Source of the DNA: Hypomyces perniciosus
Taxonomy: Eukaryota > Ascomycota > Sordariomycetes > Hypocreales > Hypocreaceae
Assembly (NCBI GenBank): GCA_008477525.1
Contig: SPDT01000007.1
Coordinates: 868,001-932,000, forward strand
Length of the DNA stretch: 64,000 nt
Reading direction: 5' to 3'
In this document: positions 48,564 through 61,108 of the stretch, piece by piece
Layout of the letters: each line of letters opens with the position of its first letter
How positions within the stretch are numbered: the stretch's first letter is position 1
Translations under genes and position numbers: made by a program
Notes under the pieces: model-generated
The model's database searches: none
What the model was told of the DNA's origin: nothing
What the model saw: only the letters and a program-made list of their open reading frames with translations

Positions 48564-50567
48564 CTTGTTGGGCTGGCTGAGGCTTCACAACAAGCACGAG
48601 TGGAATTGAAAGGGGACATCACCAACATCTTGAAGGGCAACCAAATGAGCTATTTATTTGAGAATCGATACCCGAAGACTTCGGTGCAGCTCAGGGTACC
48701 ATTGTCACCCGGAAGACATTTCACTGTAACACAACATCAAGTTGATGGGGGTGATGGCGAGCACGCAATGGCAGGGTAATATCCAGTCACTCGACGGTTA
48801 GGATCTTCGCTTATCAAAACCTCATATAGAAAGCTCGTAGTGGAAAGAATACGTGAACATGCCCCCCGTACTTTACCCTTCCACGAACACGGGAGTAGTA
48901 TTAGTGCTTCGAGCATGTTGAGAAGTTGGAGAGAATCAGCGTCAAATTCCGGTCTAAGAACGGGTCTACCGTCAATGGTGCCGCGCCTCTTACCGTCTCG
49001 GCATCGCTAAGAACACGATGCCAATGCATTGCGATCATTGATCAAAAAGATCCGACACACCTAGCCTCATGAAGGACAAGGCCAAGGGCCTTTTGCATCC
49101 GCTACATCTGGCCTCCACTAGACCGTACTCGTAGATCAAAAAGACCTCGTTTAAGGAGGCAAGCGGATAGCAATAAAACAGGGACTGCAAAAACATACTC
49201 GCAGATACCTATCCTGATACTAATAAGTGGTTAACCGATGAGAGTATTCGGAAATTTTACTATTGTATTAGTGTACCATGGATTGTAAAGAACCGCTGGA
49301 CAAGAGTCATATGTAGTAATAAGAGTTATCCGTAGCAATGAGAGAGTAGTATATGAGTACCATGTAGATGTCTTGCGGTCCCTGTTTTTTTGTCACGCCT
49401 GGGGATTTAGTGCAAAGCCCTGCAAATATTGGAACGAATGTTGGTGGTGAAAGCCGCTCCATACAAATCGAGGGGACGAAAGTGGTGGCAATATGGAGTG
49501 GTGAAGAACGACATGTGGAGAGATAATGGTGTGATGGCCGAAAAGGGCAATCGAAGTGGTAATCATCCCACATACGTACTCGTAGAGTATCGTTGTTACA
49601 TCGGAGACTTTTACTCGAGGATAAAATAGATATTAATACTAGTAGTATAGGGTTTTTCCCTCCCACGAGCTGATCAGTAATGATGACTGACAGCTTTTGT
49701 ACGTTTTAGAAAAGTTCCCATTGGAAGAGAAGAAATACAGTATTCGCCGTTTCTTTTCTAGGAGTCAAGTTGACCACATTTACGGAGTAGATGGTAGTCT
49801 TTTAATACCTACAGCTAGGTACTCTTAAAATAGCTTTTCATATCAAGTCAGCAGACTACTCCCTAACACGCCACCCCCATCTTATTGCCCCATTCATCTT
49901 CAGTAGCCATTACCGGAGCTCTCTATTCTTTCCCCTCATCTTTACTCATAAAATCCGCCGTGGGTCGTGTATCACCGCGGATGATGGAGCTTTGCGGAGG
50001 AATCACCAATTTTGTTGACAGAACTATTTACTATTAACAATACGATTAACGACGCCTTCCGACCATCAACGAGGGTTCGAGACCCACGTTAATGAGCATG
50101 GGGGTATTCCCCTTCTCAATACTGGGCACCTCAAGATGCGGTAGTACCAAGATGAGATGCAGATGTATTAAATATTACGAGCCAGCAACTCGGTAAACGT
50201 CACCAGGTACCCGTCCGTCGCCATAGCGTTCTCCATCGTAGTAATAGTATACGCATAATAGTAAACCTACGGACCGCATGTCTGGTCGTTTAATGGTTCT
50301 GTCATATTAGAGATACGAGTATATCATGACCCCAAAGATAAGGATCCACAGGACAGGGGAACCGGTAAAATCGGCACTGGTTCATGCAGCCCAGACCCAT
50401 CTTGGATCCTGGGATATTGACATTTCGCGTATAAATGGGGGTCAAATATACATACAAACGCAACTGGTCAATGCTGGCTGTAGATGTACATAGTAGTCAC
50501 CTGGCGAACCTTGATGAACGCCCGTAGATTGGTAATCGTCCCACAGATACGAAGCAAACAGTATCCA
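48564..50567. other. 2.0-kb intergenic region
   Basis: This contains the OPT gene promoter and the 3' region of the HET gene. A/T content rises toward 49-50 kb. One TACGGAGTA motif lies at 49791-49799. A weak tRNA-like B-box at about 50072-50084 has no matching 5' half. I see no gene. Confidence 0.55.
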
Positions 50568-52588
50568 TTACCTCAGAAGCAGTCGGCCAATGCAATGGTT
50601 CTCGTTCGAGTATCCCTCAAACGATCCTAGACGAACGAATTTGCGTTTTTTCTGGAGGCTGAAGGCCAAGCAGCCAGTACTTGGCTGGATCATTCGCCCA
50701 GCCCACCCATCTTCTGCAAGTATAAGGCCGCAGCCAGGCCCAAGGAATAAAAACCACACGCCCAACAACTCCGGGCATCGATTTGCAACCATCTTCCGAT
50801 GACGAGCTGGAATAGTGTTTATGTCATCAATGAAAGTCTTCATGGTTGAGGGAAACTTGGCCCAAGGCAAGTAATTGTCATAGCCTCCATAGTAGTTTGC
50901 TGCGTATGCCAATCGCATGGTTTGAATCCTTTGAACGGGGCCTTGGATTGCGATCGTGCCATCGTCCTTGAATCTTTCGATCTGGAGGTATTTGGGATCC
51001 GTCCCAGGAAGAAACTTGATCCTTCCATCCACAGATGCCCATGACCATGACGGTGCTCTATGTTTTGCTTGTCTAGAGTACTGATGCCGTCCGTCAACAA
51101 CGTGGCCAAGGTGTCGCCACAGAAGTAACTCGACAAGTTGGTCTATCCATACACCAAAGGCATAGCCGGTTGGGGAATCGACCTGGCCGAGTTTTGCAAG
51201 TCCTGCTATGGCCGGAAGTTTGTCGGCGATAAAAGTGAGATTCCTTGAGCTGTACTCTTCGACAATAGTCTTCCAGTTCGTCCGGATATGGTGTGGTTCA
51301 CCAAGTCTCCGTATCACTGGACGTGCTAAGGCATTCGCCTCCAAACTTTCCCGATAATGAGCGGCCCGACACTTCCATGACAGCTCTTTGCTTCCATATA
51401 TGACGGCTCGGATAGAAAGAAACGCTTCCTGGTAAGCCCATCCTCTCTTATTCAGGGGCTCGTTGGATAGAAGCTCTTCCTCGGGGTCCCGTCCGAGGTA
51501 CGCAATTGCGGAGCTATCTCGGTCAATTCGAAGTTTGCAGGAGGGAGGTGTTGCGTAGGCTCGATCAGTAAACAATCCTTGATAGGCATCATCGGCTCCT
51601 GTGGCCATAACTACCAAGAAAGCCCCACGGAACACCGTATTCATGTGTTGCACTTCTCGTTCCCAGTCCTTGAGGGCCTCGTCATCCCGGCCCTGGATGA
51701 TGCATAGTGAGTCGATCCATACATAGCGAATGCCTAGTCGTCTTGTTACAGCGATGGCGTCACGAATTGTTTGCGGCAATTTGTCAAATGGAATTTGCTT
51801 CTCCAGTTCTTTCTTGTTCGCAGTCGTCAGGTTGAGAAATGGGGTTCTGCCCCAGCAGTAGCTAAGAGCCATGTAGTTTCCACACTGTCCTTCAGTGGTT
51901 ACGACCAGTCGAGGAGACTCAGAGCCATCCGGCGGTCCAATATCGATAACCCTTGCAGGGAGAGGGGAATTATCGTTTGCTGGGCAGTTCTTGCCGTGAT
52001 TTGACTGACAATCAGAAAGCCATTTTGTGATTAGGTTGAAGCAGGGTATCGACCCGGAATTTGCCTCTGTCATTCGATACTTGAGTGAGACTGTCGACTC
52101 GAAATCATCTATAAATCTTGAGTATCAAAACAGCAACTTTGGTTGGGGTCAGTCGACTCACTGTGCTTGTGACTTGTGTAGAGCGTCAGATGGCCACGAG
52201 CAAGCCATGGCTTCTCATCTGGAGGTCCAAGATGCCACAGGCCTGCGACGTCGGAACACCATAACAAGTCCTGACGCTTGGCCTCGTCCACCACGATTAC
52301 ATCAATCCTCTGGACGGGTGTGCTTTCTGGGGGGTTCTGATACAGCACAACGCCGCATCCATCCATCGAATAGAGCCTGGGAGCATTTGCCCGTAACGAC
52401 CACAGTATCGAGGAACATAGGTCACATCCGCCTTCCCTTCCCACCCTCGCCGCCCTGAAGAGACCCTTCACGTCTGAATGCAGTACGTATCCGCTGCCTG
52501 TGATATCGGCCAAACAGAGATTTTGGCATCGGGGGCAACGTCTTGGCCAAAGCAGCACATCTTGACTACCGGGTAGCGATTCATCCAT
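50568..52588 (-). CDS. HET-domain protein (heterokaryon incompatibility)
   Basis: Two exons (52588-52162, 52108-50568) encode about 655 aa. The 53-nt intron has a GTGAGT donor and TATAG acceptor and is needed because the exon 1 frame ends shortly after it. An N-terminal Cys-containing region (CPRCQNLC, CDLCSSIL) precedes the HET domain (about residues 210-370). All three hallmark blocks are present: YMALSYCWG, GIRYVWIDSLCIIQGRDDEALKDW and RGWAYQEAFLSIR. HET proteins trigger allorecognition cell death or act as innate-immunity-like effectors; they are numerous and polymorphic in filamentous ascomycetes. No NACHT or WD40 sensor is fused here. The ATG at 52588 is the first Met of the open frame. 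Confidence 0.92.
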
Positions 52589-53781
52589 ATGTGGGCTGGC
52601 GCGGCGAATAGGCTCCGATATCAGTACAACCAAAGAGAGTAATGCTGCGCAGGCAGAGCTCTATAAGAGCTGATGGAAATATTCCGCTGGGCCACCATTC
52701 ATTCATATGTCTTTATGAGAAATTGACCTGAGGGTGAGCTCGGCGCTTCCAGAGCAGAGCTGAACGAAGGCTGCGGGGCTGAGAGACCAGCCATTGATGA
52801 GGAATTATTTAATATTGCCTAGAATAGCTGCGTCCGATTGCATAGGCTGAACGATGGGCGGCGATTGCTTGCAGGGCCATTTAATAAATAATATTAAACA
52901 CCCCCAATGGATGCATTTGCTGTTGTTCAATTAAAATTGGTCTCTTCTCCTCAGCCAAGCAAGGCAGGAGATAAGTAAGTCGATATCATAGCGACTCCAT
53001 GTTGATTGGCCGCATGTCGGAGCCCAGTCTCGGCGTCTGACAGGCCAAGCACACTGACACTCTTGGGTTGCAAGAATTGATAATATCACGCACGTCACGC
53101 ATGAAAGCTGCGATCATGTGCTTGTCAGATGACAGAACTGAGAACAGAACTGAGAGTAGCGTTTACGCAAAGGGAAAGGCCGGGATGGACAGTCCGATGA
53201 CCGCCGATGACCGCCGATGACGAACCGGACAACCGGCCGGACTATCGGATAGCAGCCAAAGGCGGGTGAATAGCAATACTACTACTAGGTAGAAACTAAC
53301 CAGTACGAGTAGTCTTTGGAAACTCGTACGAGGCTAAAACGACATTAATAATTAAGACTAATAGTTGACAATGCCTTCCTTCCCGCAAGCTGCGCTATGA
53401 AACCCGTTTCAAAGATTCCGTTTCTCTCCTCTTTCTTCTCTTATTTGGCATCCCGGACTCTTTCTCAAACAGAATCCGCTTCACCTTGACAAACGCACTT
53501 TTTAGCCGACTCGTCCGTCACGGCCTGTTTCTCATCACCAGGATCAAATAGCCCTATTTTTATCCCCCATTATCCGAAGACGTCTTACCCACGAGCGGCA
53601 AAGCCGTGACCCACTCGACTTTAAATCTCCAAAATTTCTCACTTGTTCAAGCTTCAACGTCCAAGTTTGAGTCACTCTTAGTCTTTGACTTTCGACTGTT
53701 GGTCTGAGACCTTCTTATCTGGCTGGGACTTTCCAGCGAGTTTTGACAAAAAGACTGACTTGGGAGAAGAGACAACCAAAT
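52589..53781. other. 1.2-kb divergent promoter region
   Basis: This separates the divergent HET (-) and IDO (+) genes. It includes a 10-bp tandem repeat CCGATGACCG (53194-53221) and a C/T-rich leader before the IDO gene. I see no gene. Confidence 0.6.
53194..53221. repeat. CCGATGACCG tandem repeat, about 2.8 copies
   Basis: A 10-bp unit is repeated in tandem in the HET/IDO spacer, followed by GC-rich CGG/CCGG-containing sequence. Confidence 0.8.
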
Positions 53782-55242
53782 ATGTTGCCTCCCATTCCCG
53801 TTCTTGCCGACTACGGCATTTCTCCCACTCATGGCTTTCTTCCCAGCACTCTTCCTTTAACTCGCTTGCCAGACCCTTACTACAACAAATGGGAATCTAT
53901 TGTCGCAAATCTCCAGGCACTCGTTCTGAGTCGCCGTCTTCGCGGCGTTGTTGATCGTCTGCCTGTGCTCTCAACCGTTGGTCTGGAGCATGATGCTGAG
54001 TGGCGACGCGCGTACTCACTGCTATGTTTTATGGCCCATGCCTACATCTGGGGCGGCGACCATCCTGTTGATCGACTTCCTCCTCAAATTTCTATCCCGC
54101 TGCTCGAAATCTCTCATCATCTGGAGGTTCCGCCTGTCGCAACTTACGCCGCCGTCTGTTTGTGGAACTACAAACCTCTGTTCATCGATGAGGACATTGA
54201 CAACCTTGAGAACCTGGCAACGCTCTACACTTTCACCGGCTCAAACGACGAGTCATGGTTCTATCTCGTCTCTGTGGCCCTGGAGGCCCGCGGCGGACCG
54301 ATTATTTCTCTCATGCTAACAGCCATTGCTGCTGCGAGATACAACGACTCAGCTACAGTTACTCGTTGCTTGCGCGCTTTTGCTGAGCGCCTAACAGACT
54401 TGACCAGCATCTTGCAGAGGATGCACGAAAGCTGTGATCCCAACTTTTTCTTCACCCGGATACGGCCGTTCCTTGCCGGCAGCAAGAATATGGCTGAAGC
54501 TGGCCTGCCCAACGGCGTCATCTACGACATCGGCTCTGGTGATGAGACATACCGCCAGTACAGCGGCGGAAGCAATGCGCAGAGCAGTTTGATTCAATTC
54601 TTCGACATCGTTCTGGGCATTGAGCACCGTCCTACTGGCGAAAAGCGCGATTCATCAGGAACGGACCGCCAGGGCCAAAGCCACAAACACAACTTCATCC
54701 AAGACATGCGCCGCTATATGCCAGGCCCTCACGCCCAGTTCCTCGAGGACGTCGCGCGAGTGGCGAATATCCGCCAGTATGTCGAGGACCACACCAGCGA
54801 CCGCCAACTCTGCCTCGCCTACGATGCCTGCTTAGCCATGCTCAGCGCATTCCGGGACAAGCACATTGCCATCGTAACTCGCTACATCATAAACCCTTCT
54901 CGTCAAGTCCGCGCCCGCAGCAGGTCGCGCAGTCCCGAAGCTACCCGCCATCAGCTCAACCTGGCCGTTGCCTCGCGCAAGAACCAAGACAAGCAAAAGG
55001 GTACGGGCGGTACAGCTCTTATCCCGTTCTTGAAACAGGCTAGGGATGAGACGGGAGAGCCTGCTGTGGAGGAGTGGACGAAGCGGTTTATGAAGAGACA
55101 GGTTAAGAAAGAGGGAAGCGGCAACTTCTTCCTTGGCAAGCCGGATGATGGAATTCCATTAGAGACTGACGATGTTGAAGTCAAAGGCCTAGCTGGTTCC
55201 TGGACTATGGACGACGAAGTTGGTGGAATCTGTCTCTATTAG
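53782..55242 (+). CDS. bna2: Indoleamine 2,3-dioxygenase
   Basis: One uninterrupted exon encodes about 486 aa. The enzyme family opens the indole ring of L-tryptophan using heme and O2 to give N-formylkynurenine, the first step of the kynurenine route to NAD+. Family motifs are ALEARGGP, GGSNAQSSLIQFFDIVLGI, FIQDMRRYMPGPHAQFLEDV, AYDACLAMLSAFRDKHIAIV and KGTGGTALIPFLKQ. The proximal heme ligand is His361 in DKHIAIVTRYI. Several paralogous IDOs occur in filamentous fungi, so the symbol denotes family rather than proven orthology. The frame is open upstream, but the Met at 53782 (MLPPIPVLADYGIS) begins the conserved region. Lack of introns contrasts with most neighbours. Confidence 0.93.
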   Translation: MLPPIPVLADYGISPTHGFLPSTLPLTRLPDPYYNKWESIVANLQALVLSRRLRGVVDRLPVLSTVGLEHDAEWRRAYSLLCFMAHAYIWGGDHPVDRLPPQISIPLLEISHHLEVPPVATYAAVCLWNYKPLFIDEDIDNLENLATLYTFTGSNDESWFYLVSVALEARGGPIISLMLTAIAAARYNDSATVTRCLRAFAERLTDLTSILQRMHESCDPNFFFTRIRPFLAGSKNMAEAGLPNGVIYDIGSGDETYRQYSGGSNAQSSLIQFFDIVLGIEHRPTGEKRDSSGTDRQGQSHKHNFIQDMRRYMPGPHAQFLEDVARVANIRQYVEDHTSDRQLCLAYDACLAMLSAFRDKHIAIVTRYIINPSRQVRARSRSRSPEATRHQLNLAVASRKNQDKQKGTGGTALIPFLKQARDETGEPAVEEWTKRFMKRQVKKEGSGNFFLGKPDDGIPLETDDVEVKGLAGSWTMDDEVGGICLY

Positions 55243-56066
55243 GCGTCCTTATAAGAAGAGCAACAACACCACCAGTAGCTCATGTGGGTGAGTTGGATAT
55301 TATGTTAAAGGAGGCACTTTGATGTTTGACTGGGAGACAATTGTGAATGTTAATTTGAGCATAGGCGTTGTGAAAGAAGTTGGCATTTTGGATTTTGGAT
55401 AGGCGGAGTTTTTTGGGAGTTGGAGGTGGATGTTTCTTTATATAATTGAGAGAGAAATTTGTCATTGTCAGCAGGCCTCTCGAGTTCCTCTTGACCTATA
55501 GCCTTCAATCTCGGAGTTTCATGTTGTAACACGAATATGCATGGACATAGACACAACGTTTGGGGTGATTCTAGGAAGACAGCGAAGAGAACGCTCACCA
55601 TCAGTAGAGTGATTACCAAGCATAGTGCATTCCTATAGCCACGACTTTTACCTTATCGGGACGCTAGCCTTATTAGGACTGGTTTCTCCTTAGCCCAGCA
55701 CGTCGCGCGTCGAAAGACGGTAGGCAGTTCTTCTGGAGATCCCTTTCACTTCAAAAGTTCCTAATATCACCAAAAAAGCCATCAACGCCTGGCATCGCCT
55801 TCCATCACGCACCACCCGCCAGGCTTGCCAGAGTTTCTGCATAGACGAGATTCTCTTCTGTTGGGGATCGCTCGCAGATGCCCACTTGGTGCATAAGGCG
55901 CCAGGTCCATTACTGACCCGCCTTGAGCTCCCCTCCGCCGAGCGATCCCATTTCAGTGGCGCAACGACAAAACCTCGATTTGCAGCCCGGAACCAAGCTT
56001 GGTTGACGAATCCTCCGCTACTGATACAGCCTTCCTGTAACTGCGACGCTTAATTAACTGCCCGTC
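55243..56066. other. 824-bp spacer and RPB2 promoter
   Basis: This holds the 3' end of the IDO gene and the promoter/leader of RPB2. I see no gene. Confidence 0.65.
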
Positions 56067-59000
56067 ATGGCTGACTACGAGGACGACTACGACTACGAGA
56101 ACTACGGTGAGGAGGATGAGGGCATCACCCCCGAGGACTGCTGGACCGTTATCTCGTCCTACTTCGAGACCAAGGGCCTCGTGTCGCAGCAGACCGATTC
56201 CTTCGACGAGTTTACGCAGACGACCATCCAAGACCTTGTAAATGAATACTCCACCATCACTCTTGATCAGCCGAATCCTCCGTCGCCACCAGGCCGAAGG
56301 ATAGCCCTGCGACGATATGAAATCAAATTTGGCAGCGTCATGGTCTCACGACCTACAATCAGTGAGACGGACGGAACTGTCACGTCGCTCCTCCCGTACG
56401 AATGCCGAGATCGCAACCTGACGTATGCCAGCCCTCTGTACATCAAAATCACCAAGAAGGTATCAGCGGCTGTGGAGAGGGAGATTCCTCTGCACGAAAT
56501 GGACGATGCTCAGCAAGAGGAGTATGCAAGGACCAGGGAAGCGCCGACAAAACTGGAATGGGAGGAGGAAGAGAACGGAGACGATGACAGTCTTGGCAAG
56601 TCCGATGACTGGAAAGACATGGTTTTTGTCGGCAAGCTGCCCATCATGGTCAAGTCCAAGATTTGCCATCTGAGTCGCGAGCACGACGACAACCTGTTCC
56701 TTGTCAACGAGTGTCCCTATGATCAGGGTGGTTACTTCGTCATCAACGGCAGTGAGAAGGTTCTGATCGCCCAAGAACGATCTGCAGCCAACATTGTCCA
56801 AGTGTTCAAGAAGGCTCAACCTAGTGCCTATACATACACAGCTGAGATCAGGAGTGCGCTGGAAAAAGGTTCAAGACTCATCTCCAGCATGATGCTGAAG
56901 TTGTACGGCAAGGGAGACTCTGCACGAGGTGGTTTCGGTCAGACTATCCACACGAGCCTTCCTTTTGTCAAGTCGGATCTTCCAGTCGCCATTGTCTTCA
57001 GAGCTCTTGGTGTCGTGTCCGACGAAGACATTCTGAATCACATCTGCTACGACCGCAATGACAGCCAAATGCTGGAGATGCTTCGCCCATGTATCGAAGA
57101 GGCATTCTGCGTTCAAGATCGAGAAGTCGCTCTTGACTTCATCGGAAAGCGAGGCAATCGGGATCAAGCTGGTCTCGGTCGTGAGAAGCGTGTCCGTGTG
57201 GCTAGGGACATTCTCCAGAAGGAAACACTTCCTCATATTTCTCAAACCGAAGGTAGCGAGACGAGAAAGGCATTCTTCTTGGGATACATGGTACACAAGC
57301 TTCTGCAATGCGCTCTCGGAAGAAGAGAGCCCGATGACCGTGACCACTTCGGAAAGAAGCGCCTAGATCTTGCGGGTCCTCTGCTGGCCAAACTCTTCCG
57401 TGGCATTGTGCGAAGGATGAATACCGAACTTGCCAACTATCTTAGGCGATGTGTGGAAGGAAACCGTCATTTCAATCTCGCGGTTGGCATCAAGCCTGGA
57501 ACGTTGTCCAATGGTTTGAAGTACTCGCTTGCTACTGGTAACTGGGGTGATCAGAAGAAGGCGGCGAGTTCCACTGCAGGTGTGTCTCAGGTGCTTAATC
57601 GCTATACATTTGCTTCGACTTTGTCACATTTGCGACGAACCAACACACCTATCGGAAGAGACGGAAAACTGGCCAAGCCCCGACAGCTGCACAACACGCA
57701 CTGGGGTTTGGTTTGCCCTGCTGAGACTCCTGAAGGCCAGGCCTGTGGTTTGGTCAAGAACTTGTCTCTGATGTGTTACGTCAGTGTCGGTTCGCCATCT
57801 GAGCCTTTAATCGAGTTCATGATCAACAGAGGCATGGAAGTTGTCGAAGAATATGAGCCTTTGCGGTATCCCCACGCAACCAAAATCTTTGTCAACGGAG
57901 TCTGGGTTGGCGTGCACCAAGATCCCAAGCACCTGGTCAACCAAGTTGTGGACACTCGTCGTAAATCTTATTTACAGTACGAAGTCTCCCTCATCAGAGA
58001 TATCCGAGATCAAGAGTTCAAGATTTTCTCTGATGCGGGTCGTGTCATGCGTCCTGTATTCACCGTTCAGCAAGAAGATGACCCCGAGACGGGAATTAAT
58101 AAGGGACATCTGGTCTTGACCAAGGAGCTAGTGAACAGACTCGCAAAGGAACAGGCTGAGCCTCCAGAAGATCCGAGCATGAAGATTGGTTGGGAAGGCT
58201 TGATCCGGGCAGGAGCGGTTGAGTATCTCGATGCTGAGGAAGAAGAGACGTCGATGATCTGCATGACGCCAGAAGATCTTGAGCTCTATAGACTCCAGAA
58301 GGCAGGTGTTGCCATGGATGATGATATGGGCGACGATTTGAACAAGCGACTCAAGACAAAGACAAACCCGACAACTCACATGTATACACACTGCGAGATT
58401 CACCCCAGTATGATTCTGGGTATCTGCGCCAGTATCATTCCTTTCCCAGATCATAATCAGGTATGTCTAATTCCCTTTACTTCTCTGTGAATTCTGCTCA
58501 CTAACATTCCCCCCACTAGTCTCCTCGTAATACTTATCAATCTGCCATGGGTAAACAAGCCATGGGTTTCTTCCTGACTAACTATTCTCGGCGCATGGAT
58601 ACCATGGCCAACATTCTATACTACCCTCAAAAGCCACTTGGTACCACCCGTTCTATGGAATTCCTGAAATTCCGTGAACTACCAGCCGGTCAGAATGCCA
58701 TTGTGGCCATTGCCTGTTACTCTGGCTACAACCAAGAAGATTCCGTCATTATGAATCAAAGCAGCATTGACAGAGGTCTTTTCCGAAGTCTTTTCTTCAG
58801 ATCATATTCCGACCAGGAGAAGAAGGTGGGCTTGAACTACACCGAGGTGTTTGAAAAGCCATTCCATCAGAATACCCTCCGCATGAAACATGGCACCTAT
58901 GACAAGCTGGACGAGGACGGCATTGTTGCACCCGGAGTTCGAGTCTCTGGAGAAGATATCATCATCGGCAAGACGGCGCCGATCGACGCAGAAACGCAGG

Positions 59001-59965
59001 ACCTCGGCACTAGGACCACTATGCACCAGAGGCGCGATATTTCGACACCGCTGCGTAGCACGGAGAACGGCATTGTCGACTCTGTTGTTGTGACGGTCAA
59101 CGCGGACAATGTCAAGTACGTCAAAGTCCGTGTACGAACGACCAAGATCCCTCAGATTGGCGACAAATTTGCCTCCCGTCACGGTCAAAAGGGCACTATT
59201 GGTGTCACTTACCGGCAGGAGGACATGCCGTTCACAAGAGAAGGTGTTACGCCTGACATTATCATCAATCCTCACGCTATTCCGTCTCGTATGACGATTG
59301 CTCACTTGATCGAGTGTCTCTTGAGTAAAGTCTCTACGCTGGAAGGTATGGAGGGAGATGCGACGCCGTTTACAGATGTCACGGTCGACTCCGTTTCTGA
59401 ACTTTTACGAAAGCATGGCTACCAGTCCCGAGGATTTGAGATCATGTACAACGGTCACACAGGCAAGAAGCTAAGAGCACAGGTCTTCTTTGGACCAACG
59501 TACTACCAGCGACTCCGTCACATGGTGGACGACAAGATCCACGCCAGAGCCCGTGGCCCCGTACAGATCATGACCAGACAGCCTGTGGAAGGTCGAGCAA
59601 GAGATGGTGGTCTCCGGTTCGGAGAAATGGAACGTGATTGTATGATTGCGCACGGTGCAGCGGCCTTCTTGAAGGAGCGACTGTTTGAGGTGTCGGATGC
59701 ATTCCGAGTCCACATCTGCGAGATTTGCGGACTTATGACACCAATTGCGTACGTGCTCCTGATATTCTTACACATGGCCAACTACGCTAACATATTTTAC
59801 AGGAATCTGTCCAAACAGTCGTTCGAATGCCGGCCTTGCAAGAACAAGACCAAGATTGCCCAGATCCACATCCCCTACGCAGCTAAGCTTCTGTTCCAGG
59901 AGCTTCAGTCCATGAATATCGCTGCTAGAATGTTCACTAACCGATCTGGAGCGTCCGTCCGGTAG
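56067..59965 (+). CDS. RPB2: RNA polymerase II second-largest subunit
   Basis: Three exons (56067-58460, 58520-59748, 59803-59965) encode about 1261 aa. The N-terminus is acidic and Tyr-rich ([18 protein letters not shown]). Hallmarks are [12 protein letters not shown] (fork/lobe), [35 protein letters not shown], the active-site region [14 protein letters not shown] (about 867-880), [12 protein letters not shown], and the C-terminal clamp zinc site Cys1198, Cys1201, Cys1217 and Cys1220. It forms half of the Pol II active centre with Rpb1. Intron donors are GTATGT and GTACGT. The zinc site is split by the last intron, so correct splicing is essential. This gene is a standard fungal phylogenetic marker and would place the organism precisely. 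Confidence 0.98.
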
Positions 59966-60248
59966 AGAAAGTGGGTTGGGGTGATGGAGGGAGGGGAGAT
60001 GGCGTGTAACATTGATACATGATTTTCATGAGTTAACTCGTAGATATGTTTGCGGAGGGATGGGGAGGTAGGCGCATTATCACGAATGGTAGCGAGGTGC
60101 CATTCCACCGTTACGGCTGCATCGCAATGCTCTAGGAGCGACAACCTGTACAGTAGTAGGATAATACCAATGGGCAATGCCGTGCATGCGAGCAATATGG
60201 TCTCCGAGCCTGCTGAAGAGCTGCGCGGGATATGAATCATGAACGATG

Positions 60249-60573
60249 CTACCTTGGAGGAGCAGCAGTCTTGTTTAAAGGTTCTGTTGAGTCGTGGACG
60301 CTCTGTTCACGCTTGTACTCCTCCTCGAGAGCCCGTTGCATGTCGAAGTCGAGTTGTCGCTCGCGCTTGATGCGTTGCTGTTCGATGTCGCGGACGACAC
60401 CTTCGTGCATTGCCTGTTTGAGACTGAGTTAGCAAGAGCTTCCAGATGAAGATGAAGCGGTGGGAGACCTGGCTTACAGCTTGCTCGGCCTTTTGTTGGA
60501 AGTGGACAAAGACGATGGTGCTGGCTGCGAAGAGAGATGTCGCAGCCAGCGTTAGCTTTGAAGTTCGAGACAT
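60249..60573 (-). CDS. PET117: Cytochrome c oxidase assembly factor Pet117
   Basis: Two exons on the minus strand (60573-60478, 60413-60249) encode 86 aa. The N-terminus MSRTSKLTLAATSLFAAST is a hydrophobic mitochondrial signal/TM segment, followed by FVHFQQKAEQAAMHEGVVRDIEQQRIKRERQLDFDMQ, the family-defining heptad-rich helix. Pet117 couples heme a synthesis (Cox15) to complex IV assembly at the inner membrane. The intron has GTAAGC, a GCTAAC branch and AACAG acceptor. The gene is convergent with RPB2, 283 bp apart. Confidence 0.9.
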
Positions 60574-61108
60574 GGTGTCTCGGATTGGGAGCTGGATGAT
60601 GAGGATATTTGTGGCCAATTGGACTGGGCAGAAGGAGGAGTACTCGGGGGCGATTTGTCGTGATATCGTCTAAGAAAATGAAGAGCTTCTTCGTAGTTGT
60701 TAGGCTTGCAGCTAGAGTAACAAGATGGAAGAATTATCAGGGTATCATGGAGCTGGAATTGAGATACCTTACCTGATTGGCAAGGGTTCTCGAAATCGGA
60801 GGTATTGTGGCCAGCCTGCATTAACAGTTTCCTCTTCCCAACAGATGTTTACCTGTTAGTGCAGGTCTCAGCGTATACCTTGGCAGCATGCCCACGCCTA
60901 GCGCCCTGCTAGCACCAACCGTACATAGCCGCAGGCCGCAGGTGACGACAACGGCACTGCTCCTCAATTCGACAGCCATCCCTCCAACAAGCTCAGGTCA
61001 TCGCGTTGTTGATCTTGCTTCCCATCCTCGAACCACTACCAACCTCTCCTTTCCTAGGCTCTTTTTCTTTTTCCTATTCTTGCTCGACAATCTCCCATAC
61101 AGCTCACA
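60574..61108. promoter_or_regulatory. Divergent promoter, PET117 and VMA10
   Basis: The 535-bp gap between divergent start codons of two small energy-related genes holds both promoters, with C/T-rich runs just before the VMA10 ATG. No specific site is named. Confidence 0.55.

Noticed and set aside
50072..50084. tRNA-like B-box GGTTCGAGACC
   Set aside because: The T stem has a mismatch, and no matching acceptor 5' half, D arm or anticodon arm lies upstream at the right distance.
46064..55242. Possible secondary-metabolite cluster
   Set aside because: No backbone enzyme (PKS, NRPS, terpene synthase, DMATS) and no cluster regulator occurs here; IDO and OPT alone do not make a cluster.
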